Assembly (NCBI RefSeq): GCF_018687735.1
Contig: NZ_CP061304.1
Span: 1,364,001 to 1,428,000 of the forward strand
Length of the DNA: 64,000 bases
Origin: Polynucleobacter sp. MG-5-Ahmo-C2
Lineage (GTDB): Bacteria; Pseudomonadota; Gammaproteobacteria; Burkholderiales; Burkholderiaceae
Direction: 5' to 3'
Both the position numbers and the translations under genes were made by a program. Position 1 is the first letter of the stretch. Each line of letters starts with the position of its first letter. Shown in pieces: positions 1-8,112 of this stretch. The notes beneath the pieces were generated by a model. The model made no database searches, was not told where the DNA came from, and saw only the letters and a program-made list of their open reading frames with translations.

Positions 1-1
1 C

Positions 2-505
2 TGCGCTCAATTACGTGCACAAGGCGTCAAGGCTGAAGATGTAGAGCGTATTGAATTACGTGCCCACCCCCTCGTATTAGAGTTGACGGGCAAGAAAACA
101 CCTAAGGATGGTCTCGAAGGTAAGTTCAGTGTCTATCATGGTTGTGCTGTTGGTTTGATCTTTGGTCAAGCCGGTGAAGGCGAGTACGCTGACGAAATTG
201 TGAATCGCCCTGATGTTGTAGCCTTGCGTGCTAAGGTCAACGCAACCACAGATACATCGATCAGCGAGGCCTCCGTTGATGTCAAAGCATTCCTGAAGAA
301 TGGTAAAGAAGTGCACATCTTCGTAAAGAATGCGATTGGCTCAGTCGAAAACCCAATGACAGATGCTCATTTAGAGCAAAAGTTCACCAGCCTTACCGAA
401 CCGGTAATTGGTGCAGAAAAAACTCGTCAGCTTATTGCTGCGCTCTGGAACTTAGGTCAAGCATCTGACCTCAAACAAATTCTGAGCCTTTGCACTCCAG
501 ACTAA
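2..505 (+). CDS. MmgE/PrpD family protein, C-terminal part (cut by window start)
   Basis: The open frame runs into the left window edge, so only about 167 C-terminal residues are present. The sequence resembles the C-terminal half of MmgE/PrpD proteins (2-methylcitrate dehydratase/immunodeficiency-responsive fold): a segment reading RIELRAHPLVLELTGKK is followed by KFSVYHGCAVGLIFGQAGEG, the substrate-cap region of this family. The members act as dehydratases or isomerases on polycarboxylic acids; the substrate here cannot be told. A D-2-hydroxyacid dehydrogenase follows 21 bp downstream on the same strand, which suggests a shared organic-acid operon. The family call is fairly firm and the reaction unknown. 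Confidence 0.8.
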   Translation, partial: CAQLRAQGVKAEDVERIELRAHPLVLELTGKKTPKDGLEGKFSVYHGCAVGLIFGQAGEGEYADEIVNRPDVVALRAKVNATTDTSISEASVDVKAFLKNGKEVHIFVKNAIGSVENPMTDAHLEQKFTSLTEPVIGAEKTRQLIAALWNLGQASDLKQILSLCTPD

Positions 506-526
506 TTTAGTAGAAAGTATTTATCT

Positions 527-1501
527 ATGGCTTCATTACCAAACATCGTCATTCTTGGAGATTACGAACGTGCGCTGCGTCGTTTTTCTAACTGGGATAA
601 GTTAGAAAAGCATGCAAAGTTAACGATTCATCACGATCCTTTGCGCGATGAGGCTTTGTATGAAGCCGTTAAAGATGCCGATGCTATTGCTATCGTGCGC
701 GATCGCTCGCCTTTTAATGAAGCAATGATTGCGCGCTTACCCAAGCTCAAATTTTTGATGTTTACTGGTGAGCGCAATGGCACGCTTGAAGCAGCAGCCC
801 TGGTACAGCGCAATATTCCGATGGCTTGCACCCCGGGTGGCCCCTCTAAAGAAACCACTGCAGAACTCACTTGGGCCCTGATTTTAGGCGCCTCAAAACG
901 CCTCATTGAACAAAATACACTGATCGCCTCTGGCGGTTGGCGGGATCAACTCTCAGTTCTTCCAATGCTCTCTGGTGAGCGATTGGGTGTGATGGGTCTG
1001 GGCGCCATTGGTAGTCGCGTGGCTCGTGTGGGTGCAGCGTTTGGCATGGAAGTAGTTACCTGGAGTCCACGAATGACGCCGGAACGCGCTGCTACCGAGA
1101 ATGCAAAATCCGTTAGCCTCGAAGAGTTGCTTAAAACCTCTAAAGTCGTCACTATGCACCTGGTTGCAGGCCCAGGAACCAAAGGATTAATCAGCGCAGA
1201 TCAATTAGCCCTTATGCGTCCTGATGCTATTTTGGTTAACACCTCACGCTCAGCTCTCATCAATATGACGGACTTACAAAAGGCCTTAGGCGCAGGAAGG
1301 CCAGGACAAGCAGCCGTCGATGTATTTGATGTCGAACCACTGCCTGAGAAAGATGTCTTGCGCAATATGCCGAACTTATTGGTCACCCCGCACCTTGGTT
1401 TCATTGCCGAACCAATTTTTTCCGCCTTCTCTAAAGGTATTACAGAGACTTTAGAAGCATGGCTAGAGCAAAAGCCAGTACCACACCCGTTTCAGCCTTA
1501 G
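527..1501 (+). CDS. D-2-hydroxyacid dehydrogenase family protein
   Basis: This 324-residue protein has the two-domain layout of the NAD(P)-dependent D-isomer-specific 2-hydroxyacid dehydrogenases. The Rossmann motif GLGAIG lies at residues 157-162. The expected catalytic triad is visible as Arg241 (in NTSRSAL), Glu270 (in DVEPLP) and His289 (in TPHLGF). The family interconverts 2-keto acids and D-2-hydroxyacids. It sits between the MmgE/PrpD gene and a ChrA pair with gaps of about 20 bp, so co-transcription is likely. The substrate is not predictable. A second paralogue lies at 8113. Confidence 0.88.
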   Translation: MASLPNIVILGDYERALRRFSNWDKLEKHAKLTIHHDPLRDEALYEAVKDADAIAIVRDRSPFNEAMIARLPKLKFLMFTGERNGTLEAAALVQRNIPMACTPGGPSKETTAELTWALILGASKRLIEQNTLIASGGWRDQLSVLPMLSGERLGVMGLGAIGSRVARVGAAFGMEVVTWSPRMTPERAATENAKSVSLEELLKTSKVVTMHLVAGPGTKGLISADQLALMRPDAILVNTSRSALINMTDLQKALGAGRPGQAAVDVFDVEPLPEKDVLRNMPNLLVTPHLGFIAEPIFSAFSKGITETLEAWLEQKPVPHPFQP

Positions 1502-1516
1502 TAAATCTCGGTAATT

Positions 1517-2056
1517 TTGAAAACACTTACTCCAAGGCAACTCTTCATTGGGTTTAGCAAGATTGGTATATCTGGCTTTGGAGGCGTTCTTCCTTGGGCA
1601 CGTCGTACGATTGTCGAGCAGGAAAAGTGGCTTAGCGCAGAAGAATTTAATGCCATGCTCGGTGTCTCTCAAATTGTTCCAGGACCAAATATCGTTAATC
1701 TTGCGGTTTGTGTAGGTAGCCGCTTCGCCGGAGTGGCCGGAGCATTCTCATCGGTGCTGGGTCTCATGTTATGCCCGAGTGCAATCGTAATATTGCTAGG
1801 CATGCTGTATGAACACTACAGCTATTTACCAGCCGTGCAAGGGATGTTGCGCGGAATCTCAGCTGTCGGCGTTGGCTTAATTGCTGGCACGGGATTGAAG
1901 ATGATGCGCAATGAATTTAGTTTTCCGCCGATGCTATTGGTGGTGGCGATTACCGTAGTTGCAGCCGGTTACTTTCAACTGAATTTGGGATGGGTGGTAT
2001 TGATCGCCTCGCCCCTCGCCATTTTTCTAGCCTGGAAAAAGGCAAGTCAAGCATGA
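1517..2056 (+). CDS. chrA: Short-chain chromate transporter (CHR) family protein, first of a pair
   Basis: This 179-residue membrane protein matches one CHR domain. The signatures are FSKIGISGFGGVLPWARR near the N-terminus and VPGPNIVNLAVCVG around residues 55-68 (the PGP motif of CHR proteins), followed by hydrophobic helices. Half-size CHR proteins occur as tandem pairs, and the next gene overlaps this stop codon in an ATGA arrangement. CHR proteins export chromate, but many members have other or unknown anion substrates. The start is TTG at 1517, because no ATG or GTG precedes the conserved N-terminus. Confidence 0.83.
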   Translation: MKTLTPRQLFIGFSKIGISGFGGVLPWARRTIVEQEKWLSAEEFNAMLGVSQIVPGPNIVNLAVCVGSRFAGVAGAFSSVLGLMLCPSAIVILLGMLYEHYSYLPAVQGMLRGISAVGVGLIAGTGLKMMRNEFSFPPMLLVVAITVVAAGYFQLNLGWVVLIASPLAIFLAWKKASQA

Positions 2057-2574
2057 GTGCGCTGATTAGCTTATTTCTCAAGCTCTCCGCATTTTCAGCA
2101 TTGGCTTTTGGTGGTATCAATGCTCTCTTGCCAGCGCTTTATGAGCTCTCAGTCAATCAAGAACATTGGCTAAATACACAAACTTTTGCAGATTTCTTTG
2201 CGATTGCGCAAGCGGCGCCCGGACCGAACTTAATGACAGTCACCTTAATTGGGTGGCACGTCAGCGGTGTCATTGGAGCAATCGTAGCTTCAATTGCGAT
2301 CTGCTGGCCCTCCTCAATCATGATTTACTTTTTGCAAGGCTACATTAATAACTTACGCAATCCCATCACCAAGAAAACCGTGCAATTTGCTGCCAGCGCA
2401 TTAGCGGTTGGATTGGTATTAGGCTCCGCATGGGATATCTCTCAGCGCATTAATCACAGTGCAGCTGCTTTTGCATTAACAGCAGCATCTATTGCTGTAG
2501 TAGTGTTCACCCGCTGGCATCCTCTCTATCTCATCGCAATTGGTGGGACACTTGGCGTCTTAGGATTTATTTAA
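2053..2574 (+). CDS. chrA: Short-chain chromate transporter (CHR) family protein, second of a pair
   Basis: This is the partner half of the split CHR transporter (173 residues). FLKLSAFSALAFGGINALLP and AQAAPGPNLMTVTLIGWHVSG reproduce the CHR pattern, including the PGP motif. The ATG at 2053 overlaps the TGA of the upstream half, so translation is probably coupled and a heterodimer is expected. A longer frame reaching back to 1990 was not used because it would overlap the first half by some 65 bp. Chromate export is a family-level inference only. Confidence 0.83.
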   Translation: MSALISLFLKLSAFSALAFGGINALLPALYELSVNQEHWLNTQTFADFFAIAQAAPGPNLMTVTLIGWHVSGVIGAIVASIAICWPSSIMIYFLQGYINNLRNPITKKTVQFAASALAVGLVLGSAWDISQRINHSAAAFALTAASIAVVVFTRWHPLYLIAIGGTLGVLGFI

Positions 2575-2594
2575 ATCTGCATTGGAGAAAAGAT

Positions 2595-3572
2595 ATGCGA
2601 TTCATTCAAAAACTTTCTATTTGTGTATTTAGTCTTAGCACCACTTTCTCCTCAATCGCCTTTTCACAAAGCACCTATCCAAATAAACCAATTAATTTCA
2701 TTGTGCCTTATGGTGCTGGCGGCAGCGCAGACTCACGTAGTCGTCAGATTGCTCAAAAACTGAGTGTGCTACTCAAACAACCAATTGTGGTTGATAACAA
2801 ACCTGGTGCTGGCGGCAATATCGGCACAGAATTTATTGCACGTGCTGCTCCGGATGGCTACACCATTGGGATGGGCAACTTTGCACCGATGGCAGTCAAT
2901 AAAACATTGTTCGGCAATTTGCGCTATGACCCAGAAATTGATTTAAGCCCGATCATCTTGATTGAAAAAGGACCTCTAGTATTAGTGGTCAACCCAAACT
3001 CACCCTATAAAACGATTAACGATATTGTGGCAGCTGCAAAAGCGAAACCTGGTGTACTGACGTTCTCATCAGGAGGAATTGGTGGTAGCCACCAACTATC
3101 TGCCGAACTCTTTGAACTCAATGCTGGCATCAACATGATTCATGTGCCCTACAAGAGCGGCTCTGCCGCGCTGACCGATCTCATGGCTGGCAATGTCGAC
3201 CTCATGTTTGATCAAATGTACTCAGCAGTACCCAGTATTAAGGCCGATAAAATTCGACCTCTTGCGATTACCAGTAAAAAACGTTCACCCCTACTACCAA
3301 ACGTTCCCAGTTTTGCAGAGCTAGGCTATCCTAAAGTTGAGGTTCTCAATTGGCAGGGATTGATTGCGCCCAAGGGAACGCCTAAAGCGATTATTGATCG
3401 ATTGAATGCCGCAGCGAATGAAGCACTTAAAGATCCAGCTTTGCGCGAGCTCATGCTCTCTCAAGGAAATGAAATTGGCGGAGGTAGTCCCGCAGAATTT
3501 GCTGCGCTCATTAAATCTGAATCTGCAAAATGGAGTGCTGTTGTTAGAACGGCCAATATGAAGCCTGAGTAA
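2595..3572 (+). CDS. Bug-family tripartite tricarboxylate transporter substrate-binding protein
   Basis: This 325-residue protein has an N-terminal signal peptide ending near IAFSQS. The Bug family hallmarks follow: YPNKPINFIVPYGAGGSADS, then VVDNKPGAGGNIGTEFIARA. Bug proteins are periplasmic receptors that clamp carboxylated ligands. No TctA/TctB membrane genes lie in the window, so it is an orphan receptor, as most are in Burkholderiales. GGAGA lies 8 bp before the ATG. It is the last gene of the run starting at the MmgE/PrpD gene, which suggests that its ligand feeds those enzymes. Confidence 0.9.
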   Translation: MRFIQKLSICVFSLSTTFSSIAFSQSTYPNKPINFIVPYGAGGSADSRSRQIAQKLSVLLKQPIVVDNKPGAGGNIGTEFIARAAPDGYTIGMGNFAPMAVNKTLFGNLRYDPEIDLSPIILIEKGPLVLVVNPNSPYKTINDIVAAAKAKPGVLTFSSGGIGGSHQLSAELFELNAGINMIHVPYKSGSAALTDLMAGNVDLMFDQMYSAVPSIKADKIRPLAITSKKRSPLLPNVPSFAELGYPKVEVLNWQGLIAPKGTPKAIIDRLNAAANEALKDPALRELMLSQGNEIGGGSPAEFAALIKSESAKWSAVVRTANMKPE

Positions 3573-3586
3573 ATTAGCCTGATTAC

Positions 3587-3964
3587 TTACTTCAGAGCTT
3601 GATAAGTCAGGATGCCCAAGAAGGTTAGAGTTAGTGAGCCAATCAGGTGAAGTAAGGCTGTGCCCAAGGCCCAAGTAACTTCGCCACGCTGCATCAGGCT
3701 AACCACTTCAGCAGAAAAACTAGAAAAAGTGGTTAAGCCCCCAAGGAAACCGGTAATCACAAAAAGCTTCCACTCAGGAGAGAGGTTTGGATTATTTCCA
3801 AAAAAGGTGATGGCAATACCAATCAGGTACCCACCAACGAGATTGGAAAGCAAGGTTCCCAAAGGAATGATTGAAGCGCTTCCTACAGTTAAGAAATTAA
3901 ACCCTGCTCTTAAGAGGGCACCCAAACCTGCACCGCAGAAAATTGCAAAAATGGATGGCCACAT
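3587..3964 (-). CDS. crcB: Fluoride exporter FluC/CrcB
   Basis: This 125-residue four-helix membrane protein matches FluC/CrcB, which forms dual-topology dimers that export fluoride. Diagnostic segments are [13 protein letters not shown], then [16 protein letters not shown] (with the conserved Asn in TLLSN), then [16 protein letters not shown], which contains the phenylalanine-box and central Na+-site region. It lies only 9 bp downstream of the extradiol dioxygenase gene, so it is probably co-transcribed with it. I see no fluoride riboswitch in the short upstream gap. The identification is firm. Confidence 0.95.
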   Translation of the reverse strand: MWPSIFAIFCGAGLGALLRAGFNFLTVGSASIIPLGTLLSNLVGGYLIGIAITFFGNNPNLSPEWKLFVITGFLGGLTTFSSFSAEVVSLMQRGEVTWALGTALLHLIGSLTLTFLGILTYQALK

Positions 3965-3973
3965 AATCAGTAT

Positions 3974-4753
3974 TTATTGAATTGAAAAACCCAGCATGCT
4001 AATTGAACTCATCTCAATGCCGTTTGTGTAAACTTTGGCATGCTCTCCCTCTTCTTGTAAAGCTAAAGTGTAGAGAGCGGGCCAGTAATGTTCTGCCGTA
4101 GGAATGGACATCTGGGCAGCCTCACCAAACTTTTCCCAGTCAATGAGAGGTTCATGCTGATTAGCAGCCATCTGCGCAATAAAGAAATCATTAAAGTCTT
4201 CTGCCCAGGAATAAGGCTCAGCATCTTCTTGCCAATGAATTGTGCGTAAGTTGTGAACTACGTTGCCACTAGAAAGAATCAGAATATTTTCATCGCGCAA
4301 AGGGCGCAATTGCTTGGCTAACTCATAGTGCTCACGGGCTGACTTGGAGCCATCTAGACTCAATTGCACCACTGGCACATCCGCATGGGGATACATATAT
4401 TTCAGGACCGACCAGGCTCCATGATCTATTCCCCACTCGTTTTCTTCCATCACGATGGGAACATTCAGCAACTCTTGAATACGATCTGCTAAAGCAGGAC
4501 TACCGGGTGCTGGATACTGAATTGCAAAAAGCGCTTCCGGAAAGCCACCAAAATCATGAATGGTTTTTGGTTTTGGCATAGCGGTAACCCATACACCTCG
4601 GGTTACCCAGTGGGCTGAGATGACCAAAATTGCGTCTGGACGCTTTAAGGATTTACCGAGAGCAGTCCATGCCGCTGTAAAGCGGTTGGGCTGTATGGCG
4701 TACATCGGACTGCCATGGCCAGCAAATACTGCAGGTTGGCGATGGCTAGACAT
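3974..4753 (-). CDS. ygiD: DODA-type extradiol ring-cleavage dioxygenase (YgiD family)
   Basis: This 259-residue protein belongs to the class III extradiol dioxygenases of the 4,5-DOPA dioxygenase/LigB type. The N-terminal AVFAGHGSPMYAI carries the first metal histidine. ISAHWVT and SGNVVHNLRTIHW carry further histidines of the Fe(II)/Zn site. Family members open catechol rings; in vivo substrates of YgiD proteins are poorly defined. A 45-codon membrane-protein gene ends 9 bp upstream and crcB begins 9 bp downstream, so these three form a compact minus-strand run. Confidence 0.9.
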   Translation of the reverse strand: MSSHRQPAVFAGHGSPMYAIQPNRFTAAWTALGKSLKRPDAILVISAHWVTRGVWVTAMPKPKTIHDFGGFPEALFAIQYPAPGSPALADRIQELLNVPIVMEENEWGIDHGAWSVLKYMYPHADVPVVQLSLDGSKSAREHYELAKQLRPLRDENILILSSGNVVHNLRTIHWQEDAEPYSWAEDFNDFFIAQMAANQHEPLIDWEKFGEAAQMSIPTAEHYWPALYTLALQEEGEHAKVYTNGIEMSSISMLGFSIQ

Positions 4754-4762
4754 TAATACTGG

Positions 4763-4900
4763 TTAACCGAATACGTAACCAGTATGAGCAGCAACTAATG
4801 CAAACAAAATAGCCAAGCTAGTAGCTGCGGCCAACATTACAACCAAAGTAATGATCTTTTTATTGATTTCTTCTTTAGATTCGTTATGCCATTCGTTCAT
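4763..4900 (-). CDS. Small single-pass membrane protein, unknown function
   Basis: A 45-codon ORF with a good ribosome-binding site (AGAGGA six bases before the ATG). The predicted peptide starts with a charged stretch (MNEWHNESKEEINKK) and continues as one hydrophobic helix (about residues 16-38) before a short tail ending GYVFG. I do not recognise the family. It precedes the dioxygenase gene by 9 bp on the same strand. A coding role is supported by the RBS, the N-in charge pattern and the tight spacing, not by any known homologue. Confidence 0.6.
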   Translation of the reverse strand: MNEWHNESKEEINKKIITLVVMLAAATSLAILFALVAAHTGYVFG

Positions 4901-4944
4901 GCTAAATCCTCTGTAATTACATTAATTAGTGGGGTAATTATCCA

Positions 4945-5112
4945 CTATCGCCCGCGACCAGCCTTGCGCATCATGCCTTTTCCGCCCCCAAAGCCTGCCT
5001 GAGGCCTTCCCGCTGGGCCGGATGGGCCTTTAGGTACTGGTGGACGTGCTGGCGGCTTAGCAAGGACAGGCTTTGCCGGGTTTTTTGGGTCAGGTTTCTT
5101 ATCGTCAGTCAC
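4945..5112 (-). CDS. Small Pro/Gly/Lys-rich basic protein, unknown function
   Basis: A 55-codon ORF with a GTG start and a strong Shine-Dalgarno AGGAGC six bases upstream. The peptide starts VTDDKKPDPKNPAKP and is low-complexity: a proline/lysine-rich first half, then a Gly-rich tail ending GGGKGMMRKAGRGR. It is likely disordered and basic, which might suit nucleic-acid binding, but that is a guess. The gene is divergent from the M50 protease at 5141, and the two share a 28-bp intergenic region. It would be missed by most length cut-offs. Confidence 0.6.
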   Translation of the reverse strand: MTDDKKPDPKNPAKPVLAKPPARPPVPKGPSGPAGRPQAGFGGGKGMMRKAGRGR

Positions 5113-5140
5113 TTTTAGCTCCTATGGATATCATATTGCC

Positions 5141-5803
5141 ATGATTACTGACTATTCTATCCAAGCCGTCGCCATTAATGCGATTCCCCTCATTTTTGCC
5201 ATCACCATCCATGAAGCGGCCCATGGTTACGCCGCCCGGAAATTTGGGGACAACACAGCTTACATGCTGGGCAGAGTGAGTCTTAACCCCGCCAAACATA
5301 TAGACCCGGTTGGGACCATCCTGATTCCCTTGGTGTTGATCCTGACTGGATCCCCTTTTTTAGTGGGGTATGCCAAGCCGGTGCCGGTCAACTTCGGACG
5401 ATTAAGAAATCCCAGAATTGACTCTATTTGGGTCGCCCTAGCTGGCCCTGGATCCAATTTTATTCAAGCACTCATTTGGGCGATATTGCTGATTTTGCTG
5501 CTGGGCTTCGGAATTAATGAACGATTTTTAATCTCCATGTCCCAAGCAGGCATTCTCTGGAATCTAGGATTATTGGTTTTCAACCTCTTCCCACTTCCAC
5601 CTCTCGATGGCGGCCGCATACTTTCTAGCCTACTTCCAGCACGCCAATCCATTGCGCTTGGCAAATTAGAGCCCTGGGGCTTTTTTATTGTGCTCGCGCT
5701 AGTTTTCACCGGAATCATCGGCAGTCTGTGGATGGATCCCCTAATAGCCCTCTTTAAGTCGGTAATCTACTTTCTAACTATTCCATTGCAGATGCTCTTC
5801 TAA
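5141..5803 (+). CDS. Site-2 protease family (M50) membrane metalloprotease
   Basis: This 220-residue polytopic protein matches the compact rhomboid-sized branch of M50 site-2 proteases. The zinc motif HEAAH is at residues 24-28 inside the first membrane helix. The third ligand is Asp156 in NLFPLPPLDGGRI, the usual DG motif. No PDZ domain is present, unlike RseP. These enzymes cleave membrane-embedded substrates; the target is unknown. It stands alone, divergent from the small basic-protein gene. The start is ATG at 5141 with only a weak purine-rich stretch upstream. Confidence 0.9.
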   Translation: MITDYSIQAVAINAIPLIFAITIHEAAHGYAARKFGDNTAYMLGRVSLNPAKHIDPVGTILIPLVLILTGSPFLVGYAKPVPVNFGRLRNPRIDSIWVALAGPGSNFIQALIWAILLILLLGFGINERFLISMSQAGILWNLGLLVFNLFPLPPLDGGRILSSLLPARQSIALGKLEPWGFFIVLALVFTGIIGSLWMDPLIALFKSVIYFLTIPLQMLF

Positions 5804-5909
5804 TTTGGCGGTCAAACCAAAGTCATCATTCTGGAGTATGCTAATTATTCAATGTCTGCAATGTCTGATTATGAAGAAATCCTTACTCACCAATCATTAG
5901 AGGTTTGAT

Positions 5910-6362
5910 ATGAAATTACAAAAGATTGTTTTAGCAACTACAGCAACAGTCCTCGCGATAAGTGCAGGTTTTGCTTTTGCGCAATTCCAAAAACCTGAAG
6001 ATGCCATTAAATATCGTCAGAGCGCGTTTACCGTGATGGCCAACTCCTTCGGAAAAATTGGCGCAGTGGTAAAAGGTGAGGCGCCCTACAACAAAGATGA
6101 AGTGGCTAAGAATGCCGCTATCGTTACAACCCTTTCAACATTGCCATGGCAAGCATTTGGTCCTGGCACTGAAGGCGGCAAAGCACAAGCTGAAGTTTGG
6201 TCAGATAACGCCAAGTTCAAAGCAGCCTCAGAGAAGATGCAATTGGCAGTAGTGGATTTAAATAAAGCCGCTCAATCAGGCGATCTGGAAAGCATTAAGA
6301 AAGCCTTTGGTGCCGCAGGTGCGACATGTAAAGGTTGTCACGATGATTTCAAGAAAAAATAA
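5910..6362 (+). CDS. Cytochrome c-prime (c')
   Basis: This 150-residue exported protein has a signal peptide ending at AFAQ (residue 25), a predicted four-helix bundle, and a single haem-attachment site CKGCH at residues 140-144, right at the C-terminus, as is typical of cytochrome c'. The family binds NO and protects against nitrosative stress or stores NO. Haem attachment would use the ccm system encoded at 34.4-41.2 kb. AGAGG lies 8 bp before the ATG. It is convergent with a cytochrome b561 gene 14 bp away. Confidence 0.92.
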   Translation: MKLQKIVLATTATVLAISAGFAFAQFQKPEDAIKYRQSAFTVMANSFGKIGAVVKGEAPYNKDEVAKNAAIVTTLSTLPWQAFGPGTEGGKAQAEVWSDNAKFKAASEKMQLAVVDLNKAAQSGDLESIKKAFGAAGATCKGCHDDFKKK

Positions 6363-6376
6363 TGCTGGAAATGGTC

Positions 6377-7075
6377 TTACTTGGTGATCAAGTAACCCAC
6401 TACTACCGCAATTAAGCTTAAGAGCACTAAAGCTAAACCCCGTTGCAAAGCTCCATCTTTGGATGCGCGGCCCAGGTCAGAAGGCAAATATCTTGCCTCC
6501 TCGCTTGGGTCGATTTCTTTATCGCCACTGATCATTGGCTTGATGAGATCTTCACCTTTGAATTTCTGGTAATAAATGATGGCAGCAATATGAATGGCAA
6601 TGAAGGTATAGATCAGAACTGAATTGCTCTCGTGAATCTCAGAGAGGATAGAAACAAGTGAGTTCGATACATATTTTGCTAATGGCCCTTGGAAGGCAAC
6701 CTCATCATCGACAAATAATCCCGTAAAGACCTGCACACTTAAAACAATCATTAAGGCAAATACGGATAGCGCACCTAAGGGGTTGTGTCCTAAAACGCGT
6801 GGCGCTTTACCTTGAAGGTAACTGAATATCTTTTCGCGACTAGGCAAAAAGGATGCGAAGCGTGCATGCGTAGAGCCTATAAATCCCCAGATAATTCGGA
6901 AGATTAATAATGTTAATACGGTATATCCAAAATACGCATGCCACTCAATTGCATTACCGCCAAGATTCACACTAATTAAGCTTCCGCTGATGCACAACAC
7001 CAATAACCAGTGAAATACACGGACTGGCAAATCCCAAACACGAATGATTTTCTTCATGTCCCTAGGATACGGCAT
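6377..7075 (-). CDS. Cytochrome b561 / cytochrome b/b6-domain membrane protein
   Basis: This protein of about 230 residues has four or five membrane helices and the bacterial cytochrome b561 layout: VWDLPVRVFHWLLVLCISGS at the start, WHAYFGYT and IIWGFIG in the second helix, and a late IAIHIAAIIYY carrying a haem histidine. It probably transfers quinol-derived electrons to a small periplasmic c-type cytochrome; the neighbouring c' gene (convergent) is a candidate partner. The start is ambiguous: ATG at 7075 lacks an SD, whereas the internal ATG at 7057 has AGGG very close to it. Confidence 0.85.
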   Translation of the reverse strand: MPYPRDMKKIIRVWDLPVRVFHWLLVLCISGSLISVNLGGNAIEWHAYFGYTVLTLLIFRIIWGFIGSTHARFASFLPSREKIFSYLQGKAPRVLGHNPLGALSVFALMIVLSVQVFTGLFVDDEVAFQGPLAKYVSNSLVSILSEIHESNSVLIYTFIAIHIAAIIYYQKFKGEDLIKPMISGDKEIDPSEEARYLPSDLGRASKDGALQRGLALVLLSLIAVVVGYLITK

Positions 7076-7086
7076 AAAAATTAGAT

Positions 7087-8028
7087 TTATTTGATCTGAG
7101 GCAAGTCTTTTTGGATAATTTTCAATCCTGCACGAAGCGCCTCTTGATAACGCTCACGCTCAGCCTTGATTGTTTCTGCAGTCCATGGAAAAAATCCTTC
7201 GCCTGTTTTCATGCCGAACTTACCACTGGCTACACGGTCACTCAAGCACTTAGCAATATTGGGTGAGTTATTAAGGCTTGGATAGATTTTGGTGCCTCCA
7301 GCAGCATGCACCTCAAGCCCTGCATGGTCCCGTTGCATTGCTGGCCCCGCTGCAATATAGCGAAAGCCAAAACCAAAACGCACTGCTTTATCAATATCTT
7401 CAAGACTACAAATACCTTCGTCGACCATTGAAAAAGCTTCTCTAGACAAAGCATGCTGCAAGCGATTTGCCAAAAATCCTGGTAAATCTTTTTTCACCGT
7501 GACCGGCACCATCCCGCATGCAGTCATCAATCTTGACAAACTATCGCCCACCATTGGAGAAGTCTTTGCTCCATAAACTACCTCTACACATGGCACCAAA
7601 TGAGCGGGCATAAAAAAATGCAGACCGATCATGCGTGCTGCAGTTTTTAATCCTTCCGCAATTTCACTAATGGGATAGCTGGTGCTATTGCTTGCCAATA
7701 CCGCCTCAGGCTTTGCATATTTTTCTAGCTTTGCGAATAACTCCCGCTTGATATCTAAACGCTCCGGCACGCACTCAATTACCAAATCAATATCAGACCA
7801 GTCCACTTCTTCAAGGGAGCCTGCAACGCTCAATAAGTGAATGCGACTTTCATAAGCAAGCTCAGTCATAGTATTGACAAAATAATCCGGCAATAGGGCT
7901 CGGCGCTCTGTAGTGGGCTCGACTACCTGGACCGCACAGCCGCCTCGAGCGCAGACCGCAGCAACGTCCGCACCCATCGTGCCGCCACCGACAATCACTA
8001 CTTTGGTTTCAGCAGGGGTAAACAACAT
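7087..8028 (-). CDS. 3-hydroxyacyl-CoA dehydrogenase-like (lambda-crystallin/L-gulonate DH type)
   Basis: This 313-residue NAD-dependent enzyme has the Rossmann motif VVIVGGGTMGADVA at its N-terminus, the ECVPERLDIKRELF segment, then SNSTSYPIS and LHFFMPAHLVPCVEVV, followed by the all-alpha C-terminal domain (LPGFLANRLQHAL). It lacks a hydratase domain. Single-domain proteins of this size include L-gulonate, carnitine and hydroxybutyryl dehydrogenases, so a free hydroxyacid substrate is as likely as a CoA ester. ATG 8028 was chosen because AGGAG lies eight bases upstream; the frame itself extends 15 codons further. A paralogue lies at 14379. Confidence 0.87.
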   Translation of the reverse strand: MLFTPAETKVVIVGGGTMGADVAAVCARGGCAVQVVEPTTERRALLPDYFVNTMTELAYESRIHLLSVAGSLEEVDWSDIDLVIECVPERLDIKRELFAKLEKYAKPEAVLASNSTSYPISEIAEGLKTAARMIGLHFFMPAHLVPCVEVVYGAKTSPMVGDSLSRLMTACGMVPVTVKKDLPGFLANRLQHALSREAFSMVDEGICSLEDIDKAVRFGFGFRYIAAGPAMQRDHAGLEVHAAGGTKIYPSLNNSPNIAKCLSDRVASGKFGMKTGEGFFPWTAETIKAERERYQEALRAGLKIIQKDLPQIK

Positions 8029-8112
8029 TACATATTCTCCTAAAGGGGCAGACTTTTCATTGAAAATCCACATACAATGAAGCCATTATTCCAATAAAAA
8101 ATATAGTGAGAC

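Noticed and set aside
946..1182. Minus-strand ORFs opposite the 2-hydroxyacid dehydrogenase and similar antisense ORFs throughout
   Set aside because: They lie wholly within well-supported genes on the other strand and encode low-complexity or unrecognisable peptides.
1990..2052. N-terminal extension of the second ChrA half
   Set aside because: It overlaps the first half in another frame, and the ATG at 2053 begins exactly at the conserved domain with an ATGA coupling.
3965..3973. Fluoride riboswitch upstream of crcB
   Set aside because: The gene is preceded within 9 bp by the dioxygenase gene, which leaves no room for the aptamer, and no such structure was seen.
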